A stretch of DNA of 64,000 nt from JAYQPQ01 sp038145405 (GTDB taxonomy: Bacteria; Pseudomonadota; Gammaproteobacteria; Pseudomonadales; GM7GCV1): NCBI GenBank assembly GCA_038145405.1, contig JAYQPQ010000002.1, positions 8,602-72,601 on the forward strand, written 5' to 3'. Of the stretch, positions 35,038 to 43,572 are shown piece after piece; within the stretch, counting starts at the first letter, position 1; each line of letters opens with the position of its first letter. The notes under the pieces are model-generated. The model had not been told where the DNA came from, searched no databases, and saw only the letters and a list, made by a program, of their open reading frames with translations. The translations under genes were made by a program, and so were the position numbers.

Positions 35038-36504
35038 ATGACCGCAAACTCCGCCGAATCGGTGCGCTGGGAGAATCTGTATCGCCAGCTCGGGCCCGCC
35101 TTCCACACAGCCATTCGGCCAGCGCCGCTGAACAATGCCCGTCTGGTCCACCTCAACGCGGAACTGGCAGGCCAGCTGAGGCTGGATGGCGCCCATGCGG
35201 AGCAGCTGCTACGCCAATTCAACGGCGAAACGCCGCTCGATGGGCGCGAACCCCTGGCTAGCCTCTATGCGGGACACCAGTTCGGCAGCTGGGTCAGTCA
35301 GCTGGGCGATGGCCGCGCTGCACTGATTGGCCAACGCCGCGATGCCGCAGGTCAATTGTGGGATATCCAGAGCAAGGGCTGCGGCCCGACCCCCTACTCG
35401 CGTCATGCCGATGGACGCGCCGTGTTGCGGTCCTGTATCCGCGAGTATCTGTGCAGTGAATCCATGCACGGCCTGGGCATTCCCACCACCCGCGCACTGG
35501 CGCTGCTGGATTCGGACACCCCCGTCTATCGGGAGCAGGTCGAACGCGGTGCCATCCTGGTGCGCGTTGCCGAATCCCATCTGCGCTTCGGCCATTTCGA
35601 GGTGTTCGCTTCGCGTCAGCAAAAGGATGAGGTTCGGGTGCTGGCCGACTACCTCCTCGCACATCACTTTGCCCATCTGGCCGATGTGTCCGACCCTTAT
35701 CTGGCGCTTTATCGGGAAGTGCTCGAACGCAGCGCCGACCTGATGGCTCAGTGGCAGGCGGTTGGCTTTTGTCATGGCGTGATGAACACCGACAACATGT
35801 CGATCCTGGGCCTGACCCTGGATTACGGCCCCTTCGGCTTCATGGAGGAATACGATCCGGCCCACATCTGCAACCACTCCGACTTCCAGGGCCGCTACGC
35901 CTACCAGGCGCAACCCCGGGTGGCCCATTGGAATCTGGCCTGTCTCGGCCAGGCGCTGCTCGACCTGATCGACTTCGAGGCGGCGCAGGCAGTGCTGCAA
36001 AGCTTTCCCGCCCGCTTTGCCGACGCCTATCAGCGGCGCATGGCGCCCAAGCTCGGGTTATCAGCGCAGGATCCCGAGCTGGAAGGGCTATTGAACGGCT
36101 GGCTGAATTTACTGGCGGCGCATCGCGTCGACTTCACCCTGGCTTTCCGCCGCCTGGCGGAGCTGGCAGCGGGGGACGCCCTTGCCGAGGCCTGGCTGGA
36201 AGACGCCCTGCAGGCAGATCCTGCCTGGCAGCTGTGGCGCGAGAACTATCTGCGCAGGCTGCGCGTCGAGTCGGGGAGCGTCGAGAAGCGTGTGCAAGCC
36301 ATGTTCATGGCCAACCCACTGTATATTCTGCGCAATGCCTTTGCCCAACGCGCGATTGAGCGCGCGGAGCACGGCGACTACGGCGAGATCAATCGGCTGT
36401 TTCACCTGCTGCGCCATCCCTATCAGGCGCAAGCCGACGGCAACCCTTATGAAAATCCGGCGCCGCAACAGGAGCGTCACCTCGCTGTCAGCTGCTCGTC
36501 CTAG
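35038..36504 (+). CDS. selO: Protein adenylyltransferase SelO
   Basis: SelO (YdiU) is a pseudokinase-fold enzyme that attaches AMP to proteins. The 488-residue protein contains LASLYAGHQFGSW, SKGCGPTPYSRHADGRA (ATP-binding), IREYLCSESMHGLGIPTTRA, CHGVMNTDNMSILG and DYGPFGFMEEYDP, all family hallmarks. It ends in CSS, the Cys matching the selenocysteine of animal SelO. No clear ribosome site precedes the ATG at 35038. It converges on pdsS with a 4-base stop overlap (CTAG at 36501-36504). Confidence 0.96.
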   Translation: MTANSAESVRWENLYRQLGPAFHTAIRPAPLNNARLVHLNAELAGQLRLDGAHAEQLLRQFNGETPLDGREPLASLYAGHQFGSWVSQLGDGRAALIGQRRDAAGQLWDIQSKGCGPTPYSRHADGRAVLRSCIREYLCSESMHGLGIPTTRALALLDSDTPVYREQVERGAILVRVAESHLRFGHFEVFASRQQKDEVRVLADYLLAHHFAHLADVSDPYLALYREVLERSADLMAQWQAVGFCHGVMNTDNMSILGLTLDYGPFGFMEEYDPAHICNHSDFQGRYAYQAQPRVAHWNLACLGQALLDLIDFEAAQAVLQSFPARFADAYQRRMAPKLGLSAQDPELEGLLNGWLNLLAAHRVDFTLAFRRLAELAAGDALAEAWLEDALQADPAWQLWRENYLRRLRVESGSVEKRVQAMFMANPLYILRNAFAQRAIERAEHGDYGEINRLFHLLRHPYQAQADGNPYENPAPQQERHLAVSCSS

Positions 36505-38375
36505 CGGGTGGCGAGCGGAACTTCCAGGGCAAACAGCACGCCGCTGCCGTCGGCAAGATTGACAGCGGTCAACTTGCCGCCGTGAAATTCGGCAATGCGT
36601 CGGGCAATGCTCAAGCCCAGACCCAGGTGGCCGTCAGCCGCCTTCTCAGCCGGCCGCAGGGACACCATGGAAGCAAAGATGTCCTGCTCTGCTCCCTCGG
36701 GCAGCAGGGGTCCCCTATTGGTGATCGACATGCGCCAGATATCGCCGAGGCGTCCCGACTGTACCCGAATTTCGGTGCCCGGCTCGGCAAAGCTCAATGC
36801 ATTCTCCACCAGCTTGTCGACCAGCTGGGCCAGCAGGTCGGGCGAGCCATCGAGCCGCCCCCCACGCGCTTCGTCCAGTGCACGATAAGTCACCCGCGCC
36901 TGCGGAAAGGCCTGGCCGTAGGCGGCGACCAGCTCCCTGATCAGGGCATCCGCATCAAAATTGCAGCGCGCGGTGCGCTCGATGCCCGACTCCAGAGAAT
37001 TGGCTTCGGCCATGCTGCGCAGCATCTTGCGCAGGCGCTCAATGCCCTGGCGTGCGCGTTCGGCAAAGACTGCTCGCTCCTCCGGGTCGTCGGCGCTGTC
37101 CAGGTTGTCGAGGGAAGAGCCGATGATAGTGAGCGGGGTGCGCATTTCATGCGACAGACGACCCGCCATGCCCTCCATATAGTCCGTATATTTTTGCAGC
37201 CGCCGGGTGAGCTGGGCATAGGCCCGCGTCAGCTCACCCAGTTCGTCGGCGGAGCGGGACGGTGCAAAATCACCATCGACCCGGCCGTGCTCATCGATTA
37301 GCCCATGCGTCCAGCGACTGAGCTGGCGCAGGCGGCGGGACAGCCAGCCGGCATAGGCAAACAAACCCGCCAACACCAGCACCAACAACCCCAGGCTGGC
37401 GAGAAGCCACTGCCTGAGCAAATCCGCATAGAGTTGCAGAAAGCTGTGCAGCTCGCTTTGCAGCACCAGTCGACCTACAGCGAGACCCGAAATTCGCACC
37501 GGCAGGCGCAGTTCCAGTTGCGGCGCAGTTCCGTCCCAGATCCAGACAACCTCACCCGAGCCCTGATCCAGACTGGCGTCGAACTGACGAGGCAGCCAGC
37601 GAGCTGCCGAGGTCGACCAGCGCGAAGGGGAAACAAATTCGGGAACGGATCCAGCGGCGGCAACTTCCCAGCCGTCGGTGGTAAGAAATGCCAGTCTGGT
37701 GCCTCCATCGGCAAAGACACTCAGGTCATCCTGCAAGCCTTCCGGCTGTGTTATCCAGGCCAGCGGCTTGCCCTGACTCCCCAGACCCCAACTCCGATTC
37801 GCCGTGCCCAGCGCCGCCAGGGTCAGACCCACCTGCGGGCCAATCTGACTGGTTGGAAAAGCTAATTCCAGGACCAGCTGTTCGCCGCGTACCTGCCAGC
37901 GACCCAGCACGCCAAGAGCTCGATAGGCCGGCTCCGGTTGCAACAAGCCATCCAGTTGCAACTCGAGTTCGATGCGTGCCGCACCGGTCCACAATGCCAT
38001 CTGCACCTCACCGGGCGCTCGCGCTGGCAGTCGTGTCCCGAGAAAAAGCGTGTCGCCGACACGAAGTCGATACAGCTCTGGAACGCCCTGCGGTGCTGCG
38101 GGCTGCAGCGGCCAGTCGGCGAGATCGCCGTCGACCAGGGGCGGCTGCGGTGCCGACGGAAAATAGATGCGCTGGCTGCTATCGAGCTGAATCAGATCGC
38201 GAAACTGCTCTGGCTGCGACTGCAGATAGGCAACGATGAGTTGGGCACGGGCGCGCTGGGCGTCGAGCTCACCCTGCAACAACAGACCGACCAGTTGAGA
38301 AAATACCTGATAGCCGGCCCAGGGCAATGCCAGCAGCAGCAGGCTCAGTAACAGGAGCTGGCGACTGAGGCTCAA
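36501..38375 (-). CDS. pdsS: Proteobacterial dedicated sortase-system histidine kinase (PdsS-like)
   Basis: The 624-residue membrane kinase has an N-terminal span (~8-33), a large extracytoplasmic domain opened by VDGDLADWPL at 81-90, a second span near 335-360, a HAMP-like linker, a HisKA helix with His 409 in LSHEMRTPL, and an ATPase (LVDKLVENALSFAEPG, LGLGLSIARRIAEFHGG). The DG-x-x-DW extracytoplasmic domain and its pairing with the adjacent regulator fit the TIGR03785 family of the dedicated sortase system. I see no sortase nearby, so this name rests on resemblance. It overlaps the pdsR stop by 4 bases. Confidence 0.78.
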   Translation of the reverse strand: MSLSRQLLLLSLLLLALPWAGYQVFSQLVGLLLQGELDAQRARAQLIVAYLQSQPEQFRDLIQLDSSQRIYFPSAPQPPLVDGDLADWPLQPAAPQGVPELYRLRVGDTLFLGTRLPARAPGEVQMALWTGAARIELELQLDGLLQPEPAYRALGVLGRWQVRGEQLVLELAFPTSQIGPQVGLTLAALGTANRSWGLGSQGKPLAWITQPEGLQDDLSVFADGGTRLAFLTTDGWEVAAAGSVPEFVSPSRWSTSAARWLPRQFDASLDQGSGEVVWIWDGTAPQLELRLPVRISGLAVGRLVLQSELHSFLQLYADLLRQWLLASLGLLVLVLAGLFAYAGWLSRRLRQLSRWTHGLIDEHGRVDGDFAPSRSADELGELTRAYAQLTRRLQKYTDYMEGMAGRLSHEMRTPLTIIGSSLDNLDSADDPEERAVFAERARQGIERLRKMLRSMAEANSLESGIERTARCNFDADALIRELVAAYGQAFPQARVTYRALDEARGGRLDGSPDLLAQLVDKLVENALSFAEPGTEIRVQSGRLGDIWRMSITNRGPLLPEGAEQDIFASMVSLRPAEKAADGHLGLGLSIARRIAEFHGGKLTAVNLADGSGVLFALEVPLATR

Positions 38376-39061
38376 GCGGTGTCCGACCAGCGATAGCCCA
38401 TACCATAGGCTGTCTTGATGGCATCAAAGCCGGTGTCCACCTGCTGGAATTTCTGGCGAATGCGCTTGATATGACTGGTAATGGTGCCCTCGTCGAGAAC
38501 CACCTTAGCGGCGTCCATCAACTGTTGCCGGCTGCGCAGATGGCCGGGGTGCCGCGCCAGCGCATGCACCATCCAGAATTCCGTCAGCGTCAGATCCAGG
38601 GCCTGTCCGCGCCAACTGGCCGACATGCGGTCGAGATCGAGCAACAGGTCGCCGCGTTCCAGCCGCTCTTCCTGTGGTTGATTGTCCTGCTGGCTGCGTC
38701 GCAACAGGGCGGATACCCGCGCCAGCAACTGCTGCTGACTGACATCCTTGCTGACGTAGTCATCGGCGCCTACGCGCAATCCCGAGACCACGTCGTAGTC
38801 CGAGTCCCTGGCCGAAAGGATAATGATGGGCAGTTGCGCCGAACGGCTGCGCAGATCGCGGCATAGTTCGAAGCCGCCCTCGAGGTCGTCGCCTAGCCCG
38901 ATATCCAGAATGGCCAGGTCGGGCAAGCCGATCTGGAATGCCTGCTGGGCTTCCTGGCGAGAGGCGAAGGTCTGCACCCGATAGCCCTGGCGGCCGAGCA
39001 TGGCCGCATAGTTGGCTGCGATAGCTGGCTCGTCTTCGACGATGACTATGCGACTCTTCAC
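38372..39061 (-). CDS. pdsR: Proteobacterial dedicated sortase-system response regulator (PdsR-like)
   Basis: From GTG 39061 the protein is 229 residues: a receiver (IVIVEDEPAIAANYA, phosphoacceptor Asp 53 in ILDIGLGD, SGLRVGADDYVSKDVS near 96-111) and a winged-helix DNA-binding domain (LTLTEFWMVHALARHPGH, GTITSHIKRIRQKF). The DIGLxxxxEGGFELCRxLR pattern and SGLRxGADDY-x-x-KD are typical of the sortase-system regulators. A longer frame to 39427 lies antisense to pdsO and its first 120 residues are low-complexity, so I reject it. The kinase gene follows with a 4-base overlap. Confidence 0.8.
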   Translation of the reverse strand: MKSRIVIVEDEPAIAANYAAMLGRQGYRVQTFASRQEAQQAFQIGLPDLAILDIGLGDDLEGGFELCRDLRSRSAQLPIIILSARDSDYDVVSGLRVGADDYVSKDVSQQQLLARVSALLRRSQQDNQPQEERLERGDLLLDLDRMSASWRGQALDLTLTEFWMVHALARHPGHLRSRQQLMDAAKVVLDEGTITSHIKRIRQKFQQVDTGFDAIKTAYGMGYRWSDTA

Positions 39062-39140
39062 GTCCCACCCCAGGTCTTCAATGGCCCACCATGGTAACCA
39101 AATTTGTGCGGGCTCCACAGCACGTCGCACCCAGAAAAAA

Positions 39141-39162
39141 GGGCCGCCGGAGGGCGCGGCCC
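39141..39162 (-). terminator. Rho-independent terminator after pdsO
   Basis: GGGCCGC (39141-39147) and GCGGCCC (39156-39162) form a stem; read leftwards it is followed by a run of six T (A residues at 39135-39140). It lies about 24 bases past the pdsO stop, so pdsR and pdsS probably use a separate promoter. Confidence 0.78.
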
Positions 39163-39185
39163 GAAGGGGACAGAGGGAAAAGGAC

Positions 39186-39878
39186 TCAGGGATCCATGGC
39201 AACGGCATTGGTAGTTTCGCCGACCTGGAACACCTCGATCTCGACGCGGCGCTGCAGAGCGAAGGTATCGAGGTCATAGCTGGCACCGGTGGGCATGCTG
39301 GCACCATGGTGGAAAATGGCGATGCGGCTCTTGGGTACGCCAAGCTGATTGAGTGCGGCGGCGACGTTCTGGGCGCGGTACATGGCAAGGACGTTGTTGT
39401 ACTCATCCGTGCCTCGTGGGTCGGCATAGCCGTCCAGTCGTACCTGCAAATCGGGATTGCGTATCAGGTAGCCGGCGAGCATCTTGAGTCGCTCGAAATC
39501 TTCGCTGTTCAACTCGTCGGTGCCGGTGGCAAACATCACCTGAAAAGCCAGACGCGAGTACAGCGCCGAGCTCATGTCATCGAGCCTTAGTTCCAGCTGA
39601 TCAATTTGCTGACGCTGGCGATGGCTTTCCTCGGCGACGCGATTGCGCTCCCGTTCGACCTGGCCGAGTCGGTCCGCTCGTTCGATGTGCTCACCCAGCC
39701 AGCCGCCCCCGGCGGCGCCGAATACCATTCCCACCGGTCCGGCGGCCAGCGTACCGGCCAAGGTCGTGGTGAATAGCGTTAGCCCCTGTTTCCAGGCCGT
39801 GCTTGTTTCGATTGGGTCGGTGTTGGTGTCTGCCAGTGCAAGGCTGGGCAGAAGCAGAAGGATCAGTGCTTTGTTCAT
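39186..39878 (-). CDS. pdsO: Sortase-system OmpA-like protein (PdsO-like)
   Basis: The 230-residue protein has a signal peptide (KALILLLLPSLALA), a glycine-rich hydrophobic segment (LAAGPVGMVFGAAGGGWLGEH is split here: AAGPVGMVFG, then AAGGGWLGEH, ~45-65), a short coiled coil (~70-100), and an OmpA-type peptidoglycan-binding domain (VMFATGTDELNSEDFERL, RLDGYADPRGTDEYN, DTFALQRRVEIEV). This layout matches the OmpA-like partner of the dedicated sortase system. It should bridge an envelope membrane and peptidoglycan. Confidence 0.78.
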   Translation of the reverse strand: MNKALILLLLPSLALADTNTDPIETSTAWKQGLTLFTTTLAGTLAAGPVGMVFGAAGGGWLGEHIERADRLGQVERERNRVAEESHRQRQQIDQLELRLDDMSSALYSRLAFQVMFATGTDELNSEDFERLKMLAGYLIRNPDLQVRLDGYADPRGTDEYNNVLAMYRAQNVAAALNQLGVPKSRIAIFHHGASMPTGASYDLDTFALQRRVEIEVFQVGETTNAVAMDP

Positions 39879-39949
39879 GAGGGTTTTCTCCAGGTTTTGT
39901 CAGGTTCCGGCTTTCCCGGTGTGTCCATTGAAGAAAACAAAAAAGGCCT

Positions 39950-39976
39950 GGCGCGGACCGATTAGGGCATCGCGCC
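39950..39976 (-). terminator. Probable terminator after the TSUP gene
   Basis: GGCGCG (39950-39955) pairs with CGCGCC (39971-39976). Read leftwards, after five more bases, a run of T follows (A residues at 39939-39944). The stem is short but GC-rich. It lies just past the TSUP stop. Confidence 0.5.
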
Positions 39977-40008
39977 GACCAAAGATGGCGAATTGTGGCA
40001 GTGGCCGA

Positions 40009-40758
40009 CTAGAACATCAGCTTGAGAATGAAGAGCAGGATGACCACCAAAAATACGCGTCGTATCAGGGGTTCGCCGCGCGTCAGGGTCATGTGTGCTC
40101 CGAGCCAGCCGCCGAGAAAATTCCCCAGCGCGAGACTCAAGCCCACCAACCAGAGCACCTGGCCGCTGTGCATAAATATGACCGTGGCCACGAGCGTGTA
40201 CACCAGCACGATAAAGACCTTGTGCTGGTTTACCCGAACCAGGTCTATGCCCAGAATGCGGTTCAACGCCGGCATCAGCAGAAAGCCGACACCGACCTGT
40301 ATCAGGCCGCCCCAGAAGCCGATCCCCAGCATCGCCAGATGGCCAACCACCTGGCGGCCCCGACTCAGCTGCACCTGTTGCGGACTTCTGGCAGCGGGTG
40401 GCCGCAGCATCAGGAGCATGACCACCACCATGGTCAAGGCCAATAGCCGGTCAAAATTCTCACCGGCCAGGCGCGTGCCCAGCACGGCACCCGCCGCGGC
40501 GCCGGGCAAGGTCGCCAGCGCCAGACTCAGACCCAGGCGCCAGTCCGGGTAGCCGCGATAAAAAAAGGTGGAGCAGGCCGAAATGCTTTGCAACACCACA
40601 CCAATGCGATTCGTTCCATTGGCCACTGGGCCGGGGATGCCCAGAAAAAGCATGATGGGTATGGTTAACAGCGAACCGCCGCCGGCCAGCACGTTGATCC
40701 AGCCGGCCACCAGTCCAGCCAAGGCGAGCAGGGGAAAATGCCAGAGTTCCAGGCTCAA
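40009..40758 (-). CDS. TSUP-family transporter (TauE/SafE type)
   Basis: The 249-residue membrane protein has about eight helices and the family repeats (LVAGWINVLAGGGSLLTIP near 13-31, and GFWGGLIQVGVGFLLMPAL in the second half). TSUP proteins export sulfite, sulfoacetate or related organosulfur anions; the substrate here is not known. I chose TTG 40758 with AGGGGG about 6 bases upstream, and it overlaps the stop of the collapsed yaaA (TTGA). A longer frame to 40827 lies over yaaA and is less likely. Confidence 0.87.
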   Translation of the reverse strand: MSLELWHFPLLALAGLVAGWINVLAGGGSLLTIPIMLFLGIPGPVANGTNRIGVVLQSISACSTFFYRGYPDWRLGLSLALATLPGAAAGAVLGTRLAGENFDRLLALTMVVVMLLMLRPPAARSPQQVQLSRGRQVVGHLAMLGIGFWGGLIQVGVGFLLMPALNRILGIDLVRVNQHKVFIVLVYTLVATVIFMHSGQVLWLVGLSLALGNFLGGWLGAHMTLTRGEPLIRRVFLVVILLFILKLMF

Positions 40759-40958
40759 GCAATGCCCCCTGTAGGATCGCGCAAAAATACTGGCGTCCCT
40801 GATCTGGATGCGTCTGCAGCGTAACAATGGTCTTCCAGGTTGTAGCCGGCCGAATCATAGAAGCGCCTTGGAGCCAGGCGCTCTGCACGGGTAGTTTTGG
40901 TCGCAACTGGGACAGATGCGCAATCCAGGGTCTTGGCCGGCGCGAGCAAAATCAGCAT
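40755..40958 (-). pseudogene. yaaA: Internally deleted yaaA (peroxide stress protein) remnant
   Basis: This 67-codon frame starts MLILLAPAKTLDCASVPVAT, the N-terminus of YaaA, a protein of ~255 residues that limits free iron under peroxide stress. After ~28 residues it switches to RFYDSAGYNLEDH and ends near PVFLRD, matching the YaaA C-terminus (GY and VF-x-R). About 190 middle residues are missing, without a frameshift. The stop still overlaps the TSUP start (TTGA), so it may still be translated as a leader. A function as YaaA is very unlikely. Confidence 0.7.
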
Positions 40959-41042
40959 GATGTGATGTAGGACTTAGTTGGCTCGGAAATTCGGATTATA
41001 AATCGCCCTGTCGAGCCACAGTGTTATTCGAGGTATTGTTCG

Positions 41043-42164
41043 ATGTCATTACGCTCTCTCCTGATTCTGTCACTTAGCCTGCTCGGTGCGACTTCCTGCA
41101 CCACCAATCCGGTCACTGGTGAACGCGAGCTGTCCATCGTGTCAGAGGCCCAGGCACGACAGATTGGCGCGGCGCAGTACCGCGAGGGCCAACAGACTCA
41201 GGGTGGCATCTATTACCTGGATCCCGGTCTGAATGCCTATGTCGCCGCCGTCGGCCGCAAGCTGGCGGCGGTTTCCGACGTGCCCAACCTCGACTACGAG
41301 TTTGTCGTGCTGAACAATCCAGTGCCCAACGCCTGGGCGTTGCCGGGCGGCAAAATCGCCGTCAACCGCGGTCTGCTGACCTATCTGGAAGATGAATCCC
41401 AGCTGGCTGCGGTGCTGGCTCACGAAATTGTGCACGCGGCGGCGGGGCATGGCGCCAGCCAGATGTCGCGCTCGGTGCTCCTGGGAATCGGCTTACAGGT
41501 GGCTGGAGCCGCAACCGCCACTAGCGAATTTGGCGATCTGGTGCAGGCGGGTTCGGAGCTGGGGTCGGCAGCCTGGATGGCCAGCTACGGCAGAGATGAT
41601 GAACTCGAAGCAGATCGCTACGGCATGCTTTACATGTCGCGAGCAGGCTACGATCCTCAGGGTGCCGTCGCATTGCAGCGCACCTTTGTACGACTGAGTG
41701 AAGGGCGTAGCGCCAGCTTCGCCGATGGGCTGTTTGCCAGCCACCCGCCGTCGCAGCAACGCGTCGATGCCAATATTCGCACCGCGAGCCAGCTGCCCGT
41801 CGGCGAAACCGGTCGAGCCGCCTACCAGAATGCCTTTCGGCAGGTGCGCGCCGACCAGGCGGCGTATGAGGCACAGGACAAGGCCATTGCCGCACTGAAC
41901 AATAACGACCCGCGCACGGCGCATCAGCAGCTGAACATAGCAATCGATCTGCAGCCCAACGAGGGTCAGTTCTGGGAGCTGCGCGGTCACGCCTTCCGTA
42001 TGCAGGAAGATTTTGTGCGCGCTGAGGAGGCCTACAGTACTGCCATTCAGCGCAATCCGGACTACTACCACCACTGGGCAGCGCGTGGATCCCTGCGCGA
42101 GAGCCGCGGCCAGACCCAGGCAGCCGAGCGCGACTATCAGCGCGCACGGGAACTGCTCGAATAA
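41043..42164 (+). CDS. M48-family metallopeptidase lipoprotein with C-terminal TPR
   Basis: The 373-residue protein has a lipoprotein signal ending LGATSC (Cys 19), a zinc peptidase domain with HEIVH at 127-131 and the third ligand in DELEADRYG near 193, and C-terminal repeats with TPR character (DKAIAALNNNDPRTAHQQLN, then EEAYSTAIQRNPDYY). This resembles BepA and LoiP-like quality-control peptidases of the periplasm. The +2 residue after Cys is Thr, not Asp, so outer-membrane sorting is expected. Confidence 0.9.
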   Translation: MSLRSLLILSLSLLGATSCTTNPVTGERELSIVSEAQARQIGAAQYREGQQTQGGIYYLDPGLNAYVAAVGRKLAAVSDVPNLDYEFVVLNNPVPNAWALPGGKIAVNRGLLTYLEDESQLAAVLAHEIVHAAAGHGASQMSRSVLLGIGLQVAGAATATSEFGDLVQAGSELGSAAWMASYGRDDELEADRYGMLYMSRAGYDPQGAVALQRTFVRLSEGRSASFADGLFASHPPSQQRVDANIRTASQLPVGETGRAAYQNAFRQVRADQAAYEAQDKAIAALNNNDPRTAHQQLNIAIDLQPNEGQFWELRGHAFRMQEDFVRAEEAYSTAIQRNPDYYHHWAARGSLRESRGQTQAAERDYQRARELLE

Positions 42165-42190
42165 CCCGAAAGCGATTCAAGGACGAAACC

Positions 42191-42814
42191 ATGACAGATT
42201 CCAGCCTGCCCCCCCTGGCTACTTCCATTCTGAATTTCTGGTTCGGGGCAGAACCCCTCACGCCGGCCACCGCCGAACGTCAAAAGGCGCTCTGGTGGTC
42301 GGGTTCGAAAAATGTCGATTTCGATATCGAGCGGCGCTTCGGCAAGTTGGTGGGTCTGGCGGGTTCCGGAATTTTCGATGCCTGGATGGACTCGCCGAAG
42401 ACCAGCGTTGCGCTCCTGCTTCTGCTGGATCAGTTTCCACGCAACATTTTTCGCGGCAAGGCAGATGCCTTCGCCTTTGATGCCGCGGCTTTGGTCTGCG
42501 CTGACCGCTTGGTGACTTCTGCTAGTTTTGCCGAGCTTAATCCGCTGCTTCGAAGTTTCAGCCTGCTGCCGCTAGAACACAGCGAATCGCTGCAGGATCA
42601 GCAGCGCTGTCTAAACGAATTCGAGCGTTTAATTGAGGAAAGCGATGCGTCTTGGCACGCCCTGTTGCGCGGCTATCGGGATTACGCCGAGAAACACTAC
42701 CGCATTATCGAGCAGTTTGGCCGCTTTCCGCACCGCAACGCGGCACTGGGGAGAGTCTCAACGCCGGACGAACTGACCTACCTGGAATCCAATGCCAGCC
42801 GCTTTGGCCAGTAG
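42191..42814 (+). CDS. DUF924 family protein
   Basis: The 207-residue protein starts with ILNFWFGAEPLTPATAERQK and KALWWSG, then LLLLDQFPRNIFRG near 77-90 and YAEKHYRIIEQFGRFPHRN near 166-184, the stretches that define DUF924. The fold is helical and TPR-like; the function is unknown. It follows the M48 gene by 26 bases and probably shares its transcript. Confidence 0.9.
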   Translation: MTDSSLPPLATSILNFWFGAEPLTPATAERQKALWWSGSKNVDFDIERRFGKLVGLAGSGIFDAWMDSPKTSVALLLLLDQFPRNIFRGKADAFAFDAAALVCADRLVTSASFAELNPLLRSFSLLPLEHSESLQDQQRCLNEFERLIEESDASWHALLRGYRDYAEKHYRIIEQFGRFPHRNAALGRVSTPDELTYLESNASRFGQ

Positions 42815-42841
42815 TGGTGATTTTCCACCAGCTTGTGCGGC

Positions 42842-43564
42842 TCAGTTGTCCTGAACTTGTTCTTCCATCTCCTTGAATGAGCTGTGGCGCACATCCACGC
42901 CTTTGACCATATAGATCAGCTGCTCGGAGAGATTCTTGACGTGGTCGCCAATGCGCTCCAGAGAGCGCAGCGCCCAGATGATATTCAAGACTTTGGAAAT
43001 GGAGCGCGGGTCTTCCATCATGTAGGTGACCATTTCGCGCAGTGCAGTGCGGTACTCCTGGTCCACCAGCTTGTCCTGCTTGGCAATATCCACGCTGCCC
43101 TCGGCGTCGAGCCGACCGTAGGCATTGAGCAGATTGCTCAGCATCGCCGTCACCAGACTGGCGACATGGCGTATTTCGATGTAGCCGCGCGCAGCGGCTT
43201 CTTCTTCAATCAACTTGATAGCCATCTTGGCAATCTTGTTGGCTTCGTCGCCGATGCGCTCAAGATCCTGTACCGACTTGCTGATACCCAGAATCAGGCG
43301 TAAATCCGAAGCGGTCGGTTGGCGTGTGGCGATGAGACGTACACAAGCCTTGTCGATTTGCACATCGTACTCGTTCACCTGAGCCTCATTGGCAATCACC
43401 GCAGCGGCCAGCTCGGAGTCGGGTGCCTCCAGCGAGTTCAGGGCGTCGGACAGCTGCTTTTCCACCACTCCGCCCATTTCCAGAAACTTGCTGATCAAGC
43501 TACTCAGCTCGTCATCGAACTTGTGGAAAATGTGCTTTTCCAAGGGTGCTCCTTCTTTCGGCAT
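42842..43564 (-). CDS. phoU: Phosphate-specific transport regulator PhoU
   Basis: PhoU links the Pst transporter to PhoR and shuts down the Pho regulon when phosphate is plentiful. The 240-residue protein shows two PhoU helical repeats, with GDEANKIAKMA (first repeat) and RSLERIGDHVKNLSEQ (second) carrying the metal-binding acidic and histidine residues. It is the last gene of the pstSCAB-phoU operon, 8 bases after pstB. Confidence 0.96.
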   Translation of the reverse strand: MPKEGAPLEKHIFHKFDDELSSLISKFLEMGGVVEKQLSDALNSLEAPDSELAAAVIANEAQVNEYDVQIDKACVRLIATRQPTASDLRLILGISKSVQDLERIGDEANKIAKMAIKLIEEEAAARGYIEIRHVASLVTAMLSNLLNAYGRLDAEGSVDIAKQDKLVDQEYRTALREMVTYMMEDPRSISKVLNIIWALRSLERIGDHVKNLSEQLIYMVKGVDVRHSSFKEMEEQVQDN

Positions 43565-43572
43565 AAGCGACC

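Noticed and set aside
39062..39427. N-terminal extension of the PdsR frame
   Set aside because: Low-complexity sequence lying antisense to pdsO and crossing its terminator; the family start fits GTG 39061.
42815..42830. Short palindrome TGGTG/CACCA between DUF924 and phoU
   Set aside because: Only five base pairs and no T-run outside the loop; too weak to call a terminator.
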